Shown here piece by piece: positions 7,779 to 16,463 of a stretch of DNA of 64,000 nucleotides. Location: assembly GCF_027943945.1 (NCBI RefSeq), contig NZ_AP027141.1, positions 2,666,001 to 2,730,000 of the forward strand. The letters run 5' to 3'. The DNA is from Microbacterium terricola (GTDB lineage: Bacteria > Actinomycetota > Actinomycetes > Actinomycetales > Microbacteriaceae). Under the pieces are notes generated by a model. It searched no databases, was not told the origin of the DNA, and saw nothing but the letters and a program-made list of their open reading frames with translations. How positions within the stretch are numbered: position 1 is the first letter of the stretch; each line of letters starts with the position of its first letter. The translations under genes and the position numbers were made by a program.

Positions 7779-8000
7779 ATGACCATGACGCGTCGCGACC
7801 TCTCCGAAACCCCCGTCCCGGCCCGGATCGGCCTGGGCATCCTCGGCATCGTCCAGGCGGCCTTCGCGTTCCTCGCGTTCTGGGACCTCGCGAACCGGCC
7901 GGCCGATCAGATCAAGGGCCCGAAGCCGGCCTGGATCCCCGTCATCCTGATCAACTGGTTCGGGCCGGCGGCGTACTTCCTGTTCTCCCGCAAGAGCTGA
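7779..8000 (+). CDS. Small membrane protein with PLDc_N-like (phospholipase D N-terminal) domain
   Basis: A 73-residue protein with two hydrophobic segments (GLGILGIVQAAFAFLAFWDL and WIPVILINWFGPAAYFLF). The second, with its NWFGPxxYF pattern, matches the short PLDc_N domain found at the N-terminus of cardiolipin synthases and in many free-standing small membrane proteins. There is no catalytic HKD domain. A GGGGCAGG ribosome-binding site precedes the start; a second in-frame ATG lies two codons on. It is a single gene transcribed towards the lacI gene. Function unknown. Confidence 0.7.
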   Translation: MTMTRRDLSETPVPARIGLGILGIVQAAFAFLAFWDLANRPADQIKGPKPAWIPVILINWFGPAAYFLFSRKS

Positions 8001-8038
8001 GGCTCCCGCGGCGAGTAGCTCAGGCGCCGGCGGATCCC

Positions 8039-8094
8039 CCTCACTGCCGAGTAGTTTCGGCGAAGTGAGGACGTTCGGGCGGCCGCACGTCCTC
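8039..8094. terminator. Overlapping hairpins between convergent genes
   Basis: CCTCACTGCCGA (8039-8050) pairs with TCGGC and AGTGAGG (8057-8070). The AGTGAGG arm is shared with a second perfect 8-bp stem, GAGGACGT (8067-8074) with ACGTCCTC (8087-8094). The two structures exclude each other. A further TCCTCAC lies at about 8108. There is no T-run. The position between the ends of two converging genes fits a bidirectional terminator. Confidence 0.5.
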
Positions 8095-8197
8095 GGTTCG
8101 CCGATTCTCCTCACGAACGAGGGGTGAACCGACGGCGCAGGATGCTGAGGCACCTGAATTCCGGCGAGCACACGATGCCGCGGCCTCACACAGAGCG

Positions 8198-9208
8198 TCA
8201 GGCGCCGCCCACGCGCCCCGCGCTCTCGCGCACGATGAGGCGCGGTCGCTCGGACGAGAACTGCTTGCCCGGCTCGCCGCGGATCTCGGCGAGGAGCAGC
8301 TCGAATCCGCGGCGGCCCATGCCCGCGAAGTCCTGATCCACGGTGGTCAGAGGCGGCGTCCACATCTCGGCGAGCGGGTGGTCGTCGAAGCCGACGACGG
8401 AGACGTCCTCCGGCACGCGGCGCCCGGCGCGGGTGAGGCCGCTGATGACGCCCATCGCGATCTCGTCGTTCCCGCAGAAGACGGCGGTGACACCCTCATC
8501 AGCCGCCAGGACCGCGCCGAGAGCCTGCCCGCTCTTGGGCTCCCAGGTGGCGTCGAGCGGCTCAGGGATCGGCGCGCCGGCCCGGCGGAGCGCACGACGC
8601 CAGCCGGTGGTCCGGCCGTCCTCCTTGCGGGAGGGCGGGATGCGCACATGGTGCACCGTCGCGTGGCCGAGACCGAGCAGGTAGTCGGTGAGCTCTTCGG
8701 CCGCGCGTGTCTCGTCGAGCACCGCCTGGGGAAGGCTCGTGTCGCGCACCCCCGACAGCACCACGAGCGGCAGATCGTCGGGCACGCGCTGCAGCGCGGC
8801 GACGCCGGGCGGGTCGAACTTGAGCACAGCCACGCCCGCCAGCGGCTGCGAGAGGGTCGCCGCGATGGCACGGTCGATCTCGTCCTCATCGGGGCTCTCG
8901 ACCACCGTGATCATCACGGTGTACCCCTCGGCGCGCGCACCCTCCTCGATTCCGCGGATCGTCTCGGCGTAACCGTAGCGGGAGGTGTCGCCCGCGATCA
9001 CCGCGATCACCTGGGCCTTGCGGGACGCGAGCACCCGGGCCGCGGCGCTCGGCCGGAAGCTCAGCTCGACGATCGCCTGCTCGACGCGCTCGCGCTTCTC
9101 CGGCGTGACCCGCGCCGCACCCGTCAGCACCCGAGAGACCGTGGGCACGGACACGCCCGCGCGCGCGGCGACATCGGCGATGGTCGCCGCCTTCGACGGT
9201 GTGGTCAT
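8198..9208 (-). CDS. LacI-family repressor of the alpha-galactoside locus
   Basis: A 336-residue regulator. The N-terminal helix-turn-helix and hinge helix (ATIADVAARAGVSVPTVSRV from residue 8, then PSAAARVLAS) are standard LacI features, followed by a periplasmic-binding-protein-like sugar sensor domain with the conserved VVGFDDHPLAEMWTPPLTTV near the C-terminus. It is the last gene of the operon beginning with the GH36 gene, 32 bp after the permease. The three operator-like sequences at the operon promoter are its probable targets, and since it is co-transcribed it would be autoregulated. The inducer is probably an alpha-galactoside or galactose. Confidence 0.88.
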   Translation of the reverse strand: MTTPSKAATIADVAARAGVSVPTVSRVLTGAARVTPEKRERVEQAIVELSFRPSAAARVLASRKAQVIAVIAGDTSRYGYAETIRGIEEGARAEGYTVMITVVESPDEDEIDRAIAATLSQPLAGVAVLKFDPPGVAALQRVPDDLPLVVLSGVRDTSLPQAVLDETRAAEELTDYLLGLGHATVHHVRIPPSRKEDGRTTGWRRALRRAGAPIPEPLDATWEPKSGQALGAVLAADEGVTAVFCGNDEIAMGVISGLTRAGRRVPEDVSVVGFDDHPLAEMWTPPLTTVDQDFAGMGRRGFELLLAEIRGEPGKQFSSERPRLIVRESAGRVGGA

Positions 9209-9240
9209 TCTCGTTCTCGTGTTCCGCTCGCGGGTCGCGG

Positions 9241-10089
9241 TCACTTGACGGCCCCGCTGGTGATCCCCGAGATGATCTTGCGCTGCGCGACCATGAAGGT
9301 GATCAGCAGCGGCAGGCTCATCAGGATGATGTAGGCGAAGATCAGGTGCCAATTCTGAAGGTAGAGCCCCGAGCTCGCGACCTGGTAGAGGTTGAGCGGC
9401 AGCGTGTCGAGGCGTCCCCCCACGACGAACAGCGCGTAGAACACGTCGTTCCAGATGTACAGGCAGATCAGGATGGTCGCGGTCGCCAGCACGGGCATCA
9501 GCAGCGGCAGGATGATCGTGAGGAAAACCCGCACCGGTGATGCTCCGTCGACCCGCGCCGCCTCCTCGAGCTCGATCGGGATCGTGCGCACGAATCCGGT
9601 GACGAAGAAGATCACCGTCGACAGGTACATGCCCATGTAGACGCCGATCATGCCGACCGGCGTGCCCGCGAGACCGAGCTGTCGCAGCAGCAGCACGATG
9701 GTCACGACTGCCGGCGGAAGCACGATCCCGCTGATGGCCAGCGCATAGACGAACGCGAGCGCTCGAGAGCTCCGGCGGCCGAGGATCCACGCGGCCATCG
9801 AGCCGAGGATCAGGACCCCGAGGACCGACGGCACCATCACGAGCACGCTTCCGCCGAAGGCGGCCAGCATCCTGCCGTCGGTGAAGACGGTCGCGAAGTT
9901 CTCGAACAGGTGCCACTGGTCCGGCAGCTCGAGGTTCGGGTTGAGCGCGCCCGCCTGATCCTTGGATGCGGTGACCAGCACGACCCAGAAGGGGATGCCC
10001 AGGAGCACGATCGCAGAGAGGATGGCTGCCGTGGGCTGCAGCACGCGACCGAGGTGGAAGCGACGGCGGGTGGCGACGGCGGCGTTCAC
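9241..10089 (-). CDS. Carbohydrate ABC transporter permease (MalG/CUT1 type)
   Basis: A 282-residue inner-membrane subunit with six predicted helices. The cytoplasmic EAA loop, where the ATPase docks, is ELEEAARVDGASPVRVF followed by ILPLLMPVLA. The GTG start overlaps the stop of the preceding permease (GTGA), so the two subunits are made together. It should form a heterodimeric pore with that protein and take sugar from the binding protein encoded upstream. No ATPase gene is in the operon. Confidence 0.92.
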   Translation of the reverse strand: MNAAVATRRRFHLGRVLQPTAAILSAIVLLGIPFWVVLVTASKDQAGALNPNLELPDQWHLFENFATVFTDGRMLAAFGGSVLVMVPSVLGVLILGSMAAWILGRRSSRALAFVYALAISGIVLPPAVVTIVLLLRQLGLAGTPVGMIGVYMGMYLSTVIFFVTGFVRTIPIELEEAARVDGASPVRVFLTIILPLLMPVLATATILICLYIWNDVFYALFVVGGRLDTLPLNLYQVASSGLYLQNWHLIFAYIILMSLPLLITFMVAQRKIISGITSGAVK

Positions 10090-11024
10090 AGCACGTCCTC
10101 TCGCTTGCGGAGCATCCGGATGACGGGGAAGGCCAGCACCGCGACCATCAGGAAGAGCACCAGGCTCATCGTGGTCGCCTGCGCGAACAGCCCCTGGCCG
10201 AAGGTGCGGAAGATGAAGATGTTGACGAGCTCGGTCGTGCCGCCCGGGCCGCCGGCGGTGGTCGCCTGCACGATGTCGAACCCGTTCATCGAGCCGAGCA
10301 GCGCCGTGGCGACGTTGAACGTGACTGCGGGGGCGAGCAGCGGGAAGCGGATGCTGCGGAACGTCGTCCACCAGTCGGCTCCATCGAGGCGGGCCGCCTC
10401 GATCACGTCCTGGCTGATGGTCTTGAGCCCCGCGAGGTAGATCAGCATCGACAGTCCCATCCACTTCCACGCGTGGATGAGCGCGACGACGACGATCGTC
10501 CACGTGGTGCTGCCGAGCCACGCGATCTCGACGGGGTGGCCGAGGAAGAAGCCGAGGATGCCGTTGACCGCCCCCTCCGGCTTGAGCAGCGCCTGGAACA
10601 CGTACCCGACGGCGAGGGCCGACATGATCACGGGGATGAAGAAGGCGACCCGGACCGCGCGGTTGATCGCGGTGTCGCGCTCGAGCAGCAGGGCGAGGGC
10701 GAGGCCGAAGACGTTCTGGAAGATGGCCACCAGCACCGCGTACGTGAGCGTGATCCAGAGCCGGTTGAGCAGGGTGCCGTTCGAGAACAGCTGCGTGACG
10801 TTCTGTGCGCCGACGAAGTTGATGTCCGTCTTGAAGCTCGACCAGTCGGTGAACGCATAGATGAAGTTGAAGAGGGTGGGGATGAAGAAGAAGACCACCA
10901 GCACCACGAGCGCGGGGATCAGGAACCAGAGGGGGTGATCCTTCTTCCCTCGGCGACTGGGTGCGAACTCCGCGATGCCCTGCGCGTGCGCAGCGCCCCG
11001 GGAGAGTCCGAGCGTGGTCGTCAT
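10086..11024 (-). CDS. Carbohydrate ABC transporter permease (MalF/CUT1 type)
   Basis: A 312-residue subunit whose first membrane helix comes after a 30-residue cytoplasmic tail (HPLWFLIPALVVLVVFFFIP), typical of MalF-like proteins. The EAA loop is DVIEAARLDGADWWTTFRSI. It is coupled to the downstream MalG-like gene by a GTGA overlap. It follows the binding-protein gene after a 58-bp gap that contains a strong hairpin, which may lower its expression relative to the binding protein. Confidence 0.92.
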   Translation of the reverse strand: MTTTLGLSRGAAHAQGIAEFAPSRRGKKDHPLWFLIPALVVLVVFFFIPTLFNFIYAFTDWSSFKTDINFVGAQNVTQLFSNGTLLNRLWITLTYAVLVAIFQNVFGLALALLLERDTAINRAVRVAFFIPVIMSALAVGYVFQALLKPEGAVNGILGFFLGHPVEIAWLGSTTWTIVVVALIHAWKWMGLSMLIYLAGLKTISQDVIEAARLDGADWWTTFRSIRFPLLAPAVTFNVATALLGSMNGFDIVQATTAGGPGGTTELVNIFIFRTFGQGLFAQATTMSLVLFLMVAVLAFPVIRMLRKREDVL

Positions 11025-11044
11025 GGGGATGTGCCTTCCAGAGG

Positions 11045-11074
11045 GGGGGTGCCGGCGCGGACGCCGGCACCCCC
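11045..11074 (-). other. Intercistronic hairpin after the binding-protein gene
   Basis: GGGGGTGCCGGCG and CGCCGGCACCCCC form a perfect 13-bp stem with a 4-nt loop between the binding-protein stop and the permease start. With no T-run it may act as a partial terminator or as a 3' stabiliser of the binding-protein mRNA. Both are common ways to make more binding protein than permease. A similar hairpin sits at the same place in the second sugar operon. Confidence 0.7.
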
Positions 11075-11082
11075 GGTGGTGA

Positions 11083-12408
11083 TCAGAAGCCGCTGGCGCC
11101 GATGGCCTGCGCGAGCTGGGCGAACTGGTCCTGCGTCGTCTGCCCGACCTCGGCGGTCGACTTCGTGCCCTGGATCATGTCGCCGAGGTTGAGGTACAGA
11201 TCGGGGTTCACGATCGCGAGCGCCTGCATGGAGCCGACCGAGTCGGAGAGCGAGGCGCTCACGTCGAGCAGCGCCTGCGGCACGCCGGCCGGGGTGTCGA
11301 CCCCGTCCTGCAGCGAGGGCGTCGACTGCGCCTCGACGAAGTCGCCGTAGCCGTCGCCCAGCCAGTAGGTCAGCAGCTGGCGGGCAGCGGCCTCACGGGT
11401 CGCGTCGCCGGTCTTGAAGGCGACGAGCGCGTTGGACTGGTCCGGGATGAAGGTACCGACGTTGCCGCTCGGCGAGATCGGGAAGAACCCGATCTTCTCG
11501 TCCAGCTCGGCCGTGTCCGCCAGCGACTGCAGCTGACCGAAGAACGAGTTGACCTGCACCGCCATGGCCGCGTCGCCCGAGAGCAGGGCCGCACCCTGGT
11601 CCTCGAAGGTCGCCGTCTTGAGGTTCTCGTTGAACAGCCCCTCCTTGATCAGGCTGTCGTACTCGTCGATCGCACCCTGGATCGTCTCGTCGGTGAACTT
11701 CTCCTCACCGGCGTTGACACGGTCCCACAGGCCGTCCTTCGCCGCGTCGGCGAGCTGCACCTGCACCCACCACTGGGTCGCCCAGGGAGTCCCGCCGCCG
11801 AAGTCGAAGAAGGGCGTCACGCCGTCGGACTTCAGCGACCGTGCGACCTCGAGGAACTCGTCCCAGTTCGCGGGCAGATCGGTGATCCCCGCATCGGCGA
11901 ACACCTGCTTGTTGTAGTAGACGCCCTCGACCGCCGGGGTGGTGATCAGCGCGGCGTAGCGGGTGTCGTCGAGGATCCCGGTGATGTCGCGCAGCTCGGA
12001 CTTGTAGCTGTCGATGAACGGAGCTCCGTCGAGCGACTGCAGGTTGGTCGACGCGTTCAGCGCCGTGAGCATGGATGCTGTCGGCTGCCAGAAGGCCAGG
12101 TCGGGCTTGTCCCCCGAGGCGACCTTCGTCTGCACGCTCTGCTCGTACGGGTCGGGGATCGTGACGACCTCGACGCTCGCGCCGGTCAGCTCCTCGAAGC
12201 CGGCCACGACGCTGTCGGGGATCTTGTTCGAGTTCTGCGCCGCCCAGACCGTCAGGCTGACGCCGTCCAGGCTGGTGTCCTGGGCGGGCCATGCGGCGGG
12301 GGCGGAACTCTCGGTGCCTCCGGCGCCCGGGTCGGAGCACCCGGACAGCACGAGGGCGGCTGTTGCAGTGGCGGCGAGAAGACCCGCCGCGCGGAACCGC
12401 TTCTTCAT
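11083..12408 (-). CDS. Sugar ABC transporter substrate-binding lipoprotein
   Basis: A 441-residue family-1 extracellular solute-binding protein. The signal peptide MKKRFRAAGLLAATATAALV leads to the lipobox LSGC, so the mature protein is lipid-anchored outside the membrane. Ligand-domain features such as GVYYNKQVFADAGI and PANWDEFLEVARSLK are typical of CUT1 binding proteins. An AGGAG site lies 6 nt before the ATG. Encoded between the alpha-galactosidase and the permeases, it probably binds raffinose- or melibiose-type alpha-galactosides (inference from context). Confidence 0.9.
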   Translation of the reverse strand: MKKRFRAAGLLAATATAALVLSGCSDPGAGGTESSAPAAWPAQDTSLDGVSLTVWAAQNSNKIPDSVVAGFEELTGASVEVVTIPDPYEQSVQTKVASGDKPDLAFWQPTASMLTALNASTNLQSLDGAPFIDSYKSELRDITGILDDTRYAALITTPAVEGVYYNKQVFADAGITDLPANWDEFLEVARSLKSDGVTPFFDFGGGTPWATQWWVQVQLADAAKDGLWDRVNAGEEKFTDETIQGAIDEYDSLIKEGLFNENLKTATFEDQGAALLSGDAAMAVQVNSFFGQLQSLADTAELDEKIGFFPISPSGNVGTFIPDQSNALVAFKTGDATREAAARQLLTYWLGDGYGDFVEAQSTPSLQDGVDTPAGVPQALLDVSASLSDSVGSMQALAIVNPDLYLNLGDMIQGTKSTAEVGQTTQDQFAQLAQAIGASGF

Positions 12409-12431
12409 TGAATTGCTCCTTCTTGGTGTGA

Positions 12432-14588
12432 TCATTCTGATCGGTTGGGTGTTGCTGTCCCCTGCGCCGGCCGGTTCGGGCTGATGGCGAGGCGGAGGGT
12501 ACGCGCGGCGATGGTGGCATCGGTCGCGTGTACGGTGAGGGTCCCTGTCGTGGCGTCCCACTCGGACTGCCACTCGGGGAGGTGCTGCGGGAAGACGGTC
12601 GAGACGGCGATCTCACGCCCCGCCAGATGCGGGAGGGCGAGCGTCGTCGAGCCCGATCCACCGCGGCGCCAGATCGACACGATGTCGTCCGAATCGCCGC
12701 TCACGCCGAGGGCGACCCATGGCGCGTCCCAGGCGGGCAGGCCGAGCGGCCAGTGCGCGTGCCCGGCGCTGACCGACCCGCGCAGCTGCTTGGCCGCGCC
12801 GACTGCCTCCGCGACGAGCGCGCGCTGAACCGCATCCATCTCGTTCAGGTGGCCGGAGACGTAGTAGCGGCCGAGGAGTCCTGTGACCAGGCAGAACGCC
12901 ACCTCCTCCGCCGTCATGTCGGGCTGGGGGTATGCCCAGCTCGCCGCCTGCTCAGGGAGCATCGACAGCGGCGCCGATGCGGCGATCGGCGGGTACTTGG
13001 CGAAGTCCTGCTGGTCGGACGTGGACTGCATGGCCAGGCGCGACAGCATCCCGAAGTCCATCCGCATGGCACCGGACGCGCAGTTCTCGATCACGAGGTC
13101 GGGATGCCGGTCGAGCACCCCGTCGAGCCAGGCGAGGTGCGCACGGTTGTGGTCGAGCAGTCCTGCGCCCACGCTCGGCGCATCGACGTCGGTGCCCGGG
13201 CCGGGGTTGATGTTGTAGTCGAGTTTGAAGAAGCCGATCCCGAACTCGGCGACGAGCCGGTCGACGACCTCATCCAGGTGGGCGATCGCGGCGGGATGGC
13301 GGAGGTCGAGGTGATATCGATCGTGCTCGACGATGCGCACGCCGTGCCGCTGGAAGAAGGCGTCGTCCGGCAGGCGCGTCGCCATCGGGCTGCGGACGCC
13401 GATCACCTCGGGCTCGAGCCACAGGCCGGGCACCATGCCCGCGTCGCGGATCGCGTCGACGACCTCGGCGAGGCCGCCGGGGAAGCGGGTGGTGGACGGA
13501 CGCCATTCGCCGACGCTGTCCCACCAGTGCCCGCTGTCGTCGTACCAGCCGGCGTCGATGCAGAAGATCTCCGCGCCGATCTCGGCGGCCGCGGCGACCA
13601 GCGGAAGGAGCTTCTCGGTCGTCGGGTCGCCGTTGAGCGTGTTCATGTAGTCGTTGAAGACGACCGGGAGCGCCGAGTTGTCGGGATGGGGGCGACGCGC
13701 CGCACGCCGGTGGTCGGTGAGTGCCGCGAACGCCTCGGTCGCGTCGGTGGCGTACGCGACCGTCACAGGAACCGAGGTGAAGCTCGCGCCCGCGCCCAGC
13801 GGCAGGGTCCAGGCCGAATCGGAATCGGTCGGCCCCGAGAGCGAGATGTAGCCGCCGGTCGTGTCCTCGCCGATCTCCCACCGCCATGCGCCGTTGTGCT
13901 CGATCTGCCAGGCGATCGCGAGTCCGTCGCGCTCGAGGGCCGCGGTCGGAAGCGATCGACCCGTCGACCAGGTGCCGTCGGAGGTCACGGCGAGAGAGCC
14001 GCGGGGGTTGTGGCCGGTGAGGTGTTCTGCGAGCCGCGGGAAGTCGTCACCCCGAAGGCTCTCGCGCTCCCATCGCCCCTCACCCAGCCAATCGCTGCGA
14101 CCGGTGATGCGGGTCCACCCGCTGAGCGGATCGGCGTCGGCGTCCACGTCGGTGAAGCACTGAGTCCACGATGAGACGGATCGGAGCACCGCGGTACCCG
14201 CGCCTCGGTTGGCGACGGTGACCTGCGAGCGGACGGCGGCGGCGCCGAGCATCTCGAGCCGGATCACGACCTCGAGGTCGCCGTCGGACTGCGCGATGAC
14301 AAGTACCCGGCCCGCATCGGCCACCACTTCGCGATGCTCGATGTGGCGAAGCCGTGCACCGACCGTGGAATGCGCGAGCCGATCGGACGCGGGCGTGTGC
14401 CCGCCCGATGCCGTGACGAGTTCGACGAGCGGGATGCGCGCGAAGCGGATGCTGCGACCTCCGACGATCGCGCCCGCCAACCACACCGGCGCATCCGGCG
14501 TCCATGCAAAGGTCAGCTCCAGGTGGGGGCTTCCCCACACGAACGACGTGACCTCGGTGGTCTCCGTCGACAGGGCCTGACTTGTCAT
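12432..14588 (-). CDS. GH36 alpha-galactosidase
   Basis: A 718-residue cytoplasmic enzyme (no signal peptide) with the three-part GH36 layout: an N-terminal beta-sandwich (about 1-300), a (beta/alpha)8 barrel (about 300-620) and a C-terminal beta domain. The nucleophile is D457 in FFKLDYN and the acid/base is D525 in TSDQQD. The barrel opening VVFNDYMNTLNGDPTTEKL and CIDAGWY are family hallmarks. It hydrolyses terminal alpha-1,6-galactose from imported oligosaccharides. It heads the operon GH36 - binding protein - two permeases - LacI. Confidence 0.93.
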   Translation of the reverse strand: MTSQALSTETTEVTSFVWGSPHLELTFAWTPDAPVWLAGAIVGGRSIRFARIPLVELVTASGGHTPASDRLAHSTVGARLRHIEHREVVADAGRVLVIAQSDGDLEVVIRLEMLGAAAVRSQVTVANRGAGTAVLRSVSSWTQCFTDVDADADPLSGWTRITGRSDWLGEGRWERESLRGDDFPRLAEHLTGHNPRGSLAVTSDGTWSTGRSLPTAALERDGLAIAWQIEHNGAWRWEIGEDTTGGYISLSGPTDSDSAWTLPLGAGASFTSVPVTVAYATDATEAFAALTDHRRAARRPHPDNSALPVVFNDYMNTLNGDPTTEKLLPLVAAAAEIGAEIFCIDAGWYDDSGHWWDSVGEWRPSTTRFPGGLAEVVDAIRDAGMVPGLWLEPEVIGVRSPMATRLPDDAFFQRHGVRIVEHDRYHLDLRHPAAIAHLDEVVDRLVAEFGIGFFKLDYNINPGPGTDVDAPSVGAGLLDHNRAHLAWLDGVLDRHPDLVIENCASGAMRMDFGMLSRLAMQSTSDQQDFAKYPPIAASAPLSMLPEQAASWAYPQPDMTAEEVAFCLVTGLLGRYYVSGHLNEMDAVQRALVAEAVGAAKQLRGSVSAGHAHWPLGLPAWDAPWVALGVSGDSDDIVSIWRRGGSGSTTLALPHLAGREIAVSTVFPQHLPEWQSEWDATTGTLTVHATDATIAARTLRLAISPNRPAQGTATPNRSE

Positions 14589-14598
14589 CGCGTCTCCG

Positions 14599-14673
14599 TT
14601 GATAGCGGTTTCAAGATGCGACCGTACACGAATCTGAAACCGCTATCAAGCACCCCTTGAAACCGCTATCAGA
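14599..14673 (-). promoter_or_regulatory. Promoter with three LacI operators for the alpha-galactoside operon
   Basis: Three copies of the imperfect palindrome TGAAACCGCTATCA or its inverse TGATAGCGGTTTCA lie at 14600-14613, 14635-14648 and 14658-14671, each with the central CG typical of LacI-family sites. On the minus strand TTGATA (14649-14644) and TACGGT (14626-14621) are 17 bp apart and form the likely promoter, so the middle operator covers the -35. One operator lies upstream, and one lies in the 5' leader next to the GGAG ribosome-binding site. This arrangement allows strong repression and looping. Confidence 0.8.
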
Positions 14674-14725
14674 CAGCGCCCAAGTCGTCATCGCGCGACA
14701 GTGGCGAGCGGCCTGACGGCCAGCC

Positions 14726-15322
14726 TCACCCCAGGGCCGCGTGCGCTCCCTCGGCGTACTCGAGGAACGAGGGGGTGTCGGGGAACAGCGCACGGCGCGC
14801 GATGTAGCCCTGCGCCACGCCGACCATCGAGGTGGCGAGCTGGTCGGCCCGACGCTCGGCGGCGGCCTCGTCGAGGTCGGGCTGCGTCGCCCGCACCCAG
14901 GGCAGGATGGCTCCGGCGCTCATCTTCCTGACGCGCTCGAGAGCCCCATGCACGACCGCGCGGATCTCCGGGTCCACGGCCGCCTCCCCCCACAGCTGCA
15001 CGACCAGCATCACGGGGACCTCCTCGTCACCCATGGCCGACAGCATCAGCGCAAGCACCTCACGGGGCGGGAGCGGCTGCCCGCTCTCCACAGCCGCGAA
15101 GACACCGGCCGCGCGGCGGCCGATGATCGCGTCGGCCGCCTGCGCGGTGATCTCGCCCTTGCTGGCGAAGTGCGAGTAGATCGATCCGCTCGACAGGCCC
15201 GACTCGGCGGAGATGTCGGCCATCGACGTGTGAGCCACCCCGTTGCGTCCCATCACGCGGACGGCAGCGGCCACGATCTCGTCTCGGCGGGCCTGCGCGG
15301 AGGCATCGGTCAGTTTCGGCAC
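14726..15322 (-). CDS. TetR-family regulator of the adjacent membrane protein
   Basis: A 198-residue repressor. The N-terminal helix-turn-helix (MADISAESGLSSGSIYSHFASKGEI) is typical of TetR/AcrR proteins; the remainder is a helical ligand-binding domain. The chosen start is the GTG of VPKLTDASAQARRDEIVAAA, since longer versions run through the promoter and operator. It is divergent from the YhgE-like gene with only 67 bp between, and an inverted repeat there is the probable operator. The ligand is unknown. Confidence 0.87.
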   Translation of the reverse strand: MPKLTDASAQARRDEIVAAAVRVMGRNGVAHTSMADISAESGLSSGSIYSHFASKGEITAQAADAIIGRRAAGVFAAVESGQPLPPREVLALMLSAMGDEEVPVMLVVQLWGEAAVDPEIRAVVHGALERVRKMSAGAILPWVRATQPDLDEAAAERRADQLATSMVGVAQGYIARRALFPDTPSFLEYAEGAHAALG

Positions 15323-15325
15323 CCA

Positions 15326-15349
15326 AACAGAGTAACTGTTCTGTATAGT
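15326..15349 (+). promoter_or_regulatory. TetR operator and -10 element in the divergent intergenic region
   Basis: AACAG-AGTAA-CTGTT (15326-15340), extended by ACAGA and TCTGT (15327-15344), is an inverted repeat. It overlaps a good -10 hexamer, TATAGT (15344-15349), for the rightward gene. A degenerate second site, AACAG with TTGTT about 8 bp apart, follows at about 15358. Binding of the divergent TetR protein should repress both genes. Confidence 0.65.
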
Positions 15350-15389
15350 GATGGAGCAAACAGAACGGTCATTGTTTTTAGGAGTTGTC

Positions 15390-16448
15390 GTGTCCGAGCC
15401 CACCACCCCGCGAACCGGGCGCTTCGTCACGCGCTGGCCGGCCGCCATCGCGATCTCCGCCGCCGCCGCCATCGCCGTCGCCGTCATCGTCCTCGCCTTC
15501 CTCTGGCCGGTCGTGACCGCCGAGGCCAAGGACGTCCCCCTCGGGCTCGTCGGCCCTGAGCAGGCGACGAGCCAGGTCGAATCCGCGCTCGACGAGCACG
15601 CCGACGGCGTCTTCGACACCACCACGTACGACACCCGCGACGAGGCCGTCGACGCCATCGAGCAGCGCAAGCTGTACGGCGCCGTCGTCGTCGGCACCGA
15701 GCCCGAGGTGATCGTCGCCAGCGCCGCGAGCCCCGCCGTCGCGACGATGCTCCGCTCGCTGGCGGGCACCCTGCAGGCTCAGGTCTCGGCCCAGCTCGCC
15801 GCAGCGGGCCAGGACCCGACCTCCGTCACCGTCGCGGTCACGGACGTCGTGCCCCTCGTCGATGAAGACCCGAATGGATCGGGGCTCGTCGCGATCGGCT
15901 TCCCGATCGTGCTGGGCGGGATGCTGGGCGGCATCCTCATCTCCCTGCTCGTGGCCGGCGTCGCCCGGCGCCTGACCGCGCTCGCCGTCTACGCGGTGGC
16001 CGCCGGCACGCTCGTGACCCTGATCGCGCACACCTGGTTCGGCATCCTGCCCGGCGACTTCCTCGCGCTGGCAACCGGCCTCTCCCTGGCGATGCTCGGC
16101 ACGGCGTCGTTCATCGTGGGCATGAACGCCCTGATCGGCCCTCCCGGCATCGCGGTCGGCGCGATCCTCACGATGCTCGTCGGCAACCCGATCTCGGCCG
16201 CAGCAATGCCCGCGCAGTTCCTGGTGGGCCCGTGGGGGCAGATCGGCCAGTACTTCGTGCCGGGCGCCGCAGCCACCCTCATCCGCGACCTGAGCTACTT
16301 CCCGGCCGCCGACATGACGCAGCCCTGGCTCGTGCTCGGCGCATGGGCGATCGCGGGCGTGCTGCTGAGCGCGCTCGGCCACTGGCGCAACCGCGAGGTC
16401 GTGCACATCGACGCCCTCGAGGAAGAGCTGCCCGCCAGCGGCGCGTAG
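15390..16448 (+). CDS. YhgE/Pip-like (ABC-2 superfamily) membrane protein
   Basis: A 352-residue protein: one N-terminal helix (AIAISAAAAIAVAVIVLAFL), an extracytoplasmic domain of about 130 residues (VPLGLVGPEQ to DVVPL, with GLVGP and YGAVVVG patterns seen in YhgE/Pip proteins), then about five further helices. The start is a GTG five bases after an AGGAG site. There is no ATPase domain. Such proteins, usually under TetR control, are linked to export or envelope stress, but their substrates are poorly known. The adjacent TetR gene supports an inducible export or detoxification role. Confidence 0.72.
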   Translation: MSEPTTPRTGRFVTRWPAAIAISAAAAIAVAVIVLAFLWPVVTAEAKDVPLGLVGPEQATSQVESALDEHADGVFDTTTYDTRDEAVDAIEQRKLYGAVVVGTEPEVIVASAASPAVATMLRSLAGTLQAQVSAQLAAAGQDPTSVTVAVTDVVPLVDEDPNGSGLVAIGFPIVLGGMLGGILISLLVAGVARRLTALAVYAVAAGTLVTLIAHTWFGILPGDFLALATGLSLAMLGTASFIVGMNALIGPPGIAVGAILTMLVGNPISAAAMPAQFLVGPWGQIGQYFVPGAAATLIRDLSYFPAADMTQPWLVLGAWAIAGVLLSALGHWRNREVVHIDALEEELPASGA

Positions 16449-16463
16449 GCGACGAGCATCCCT

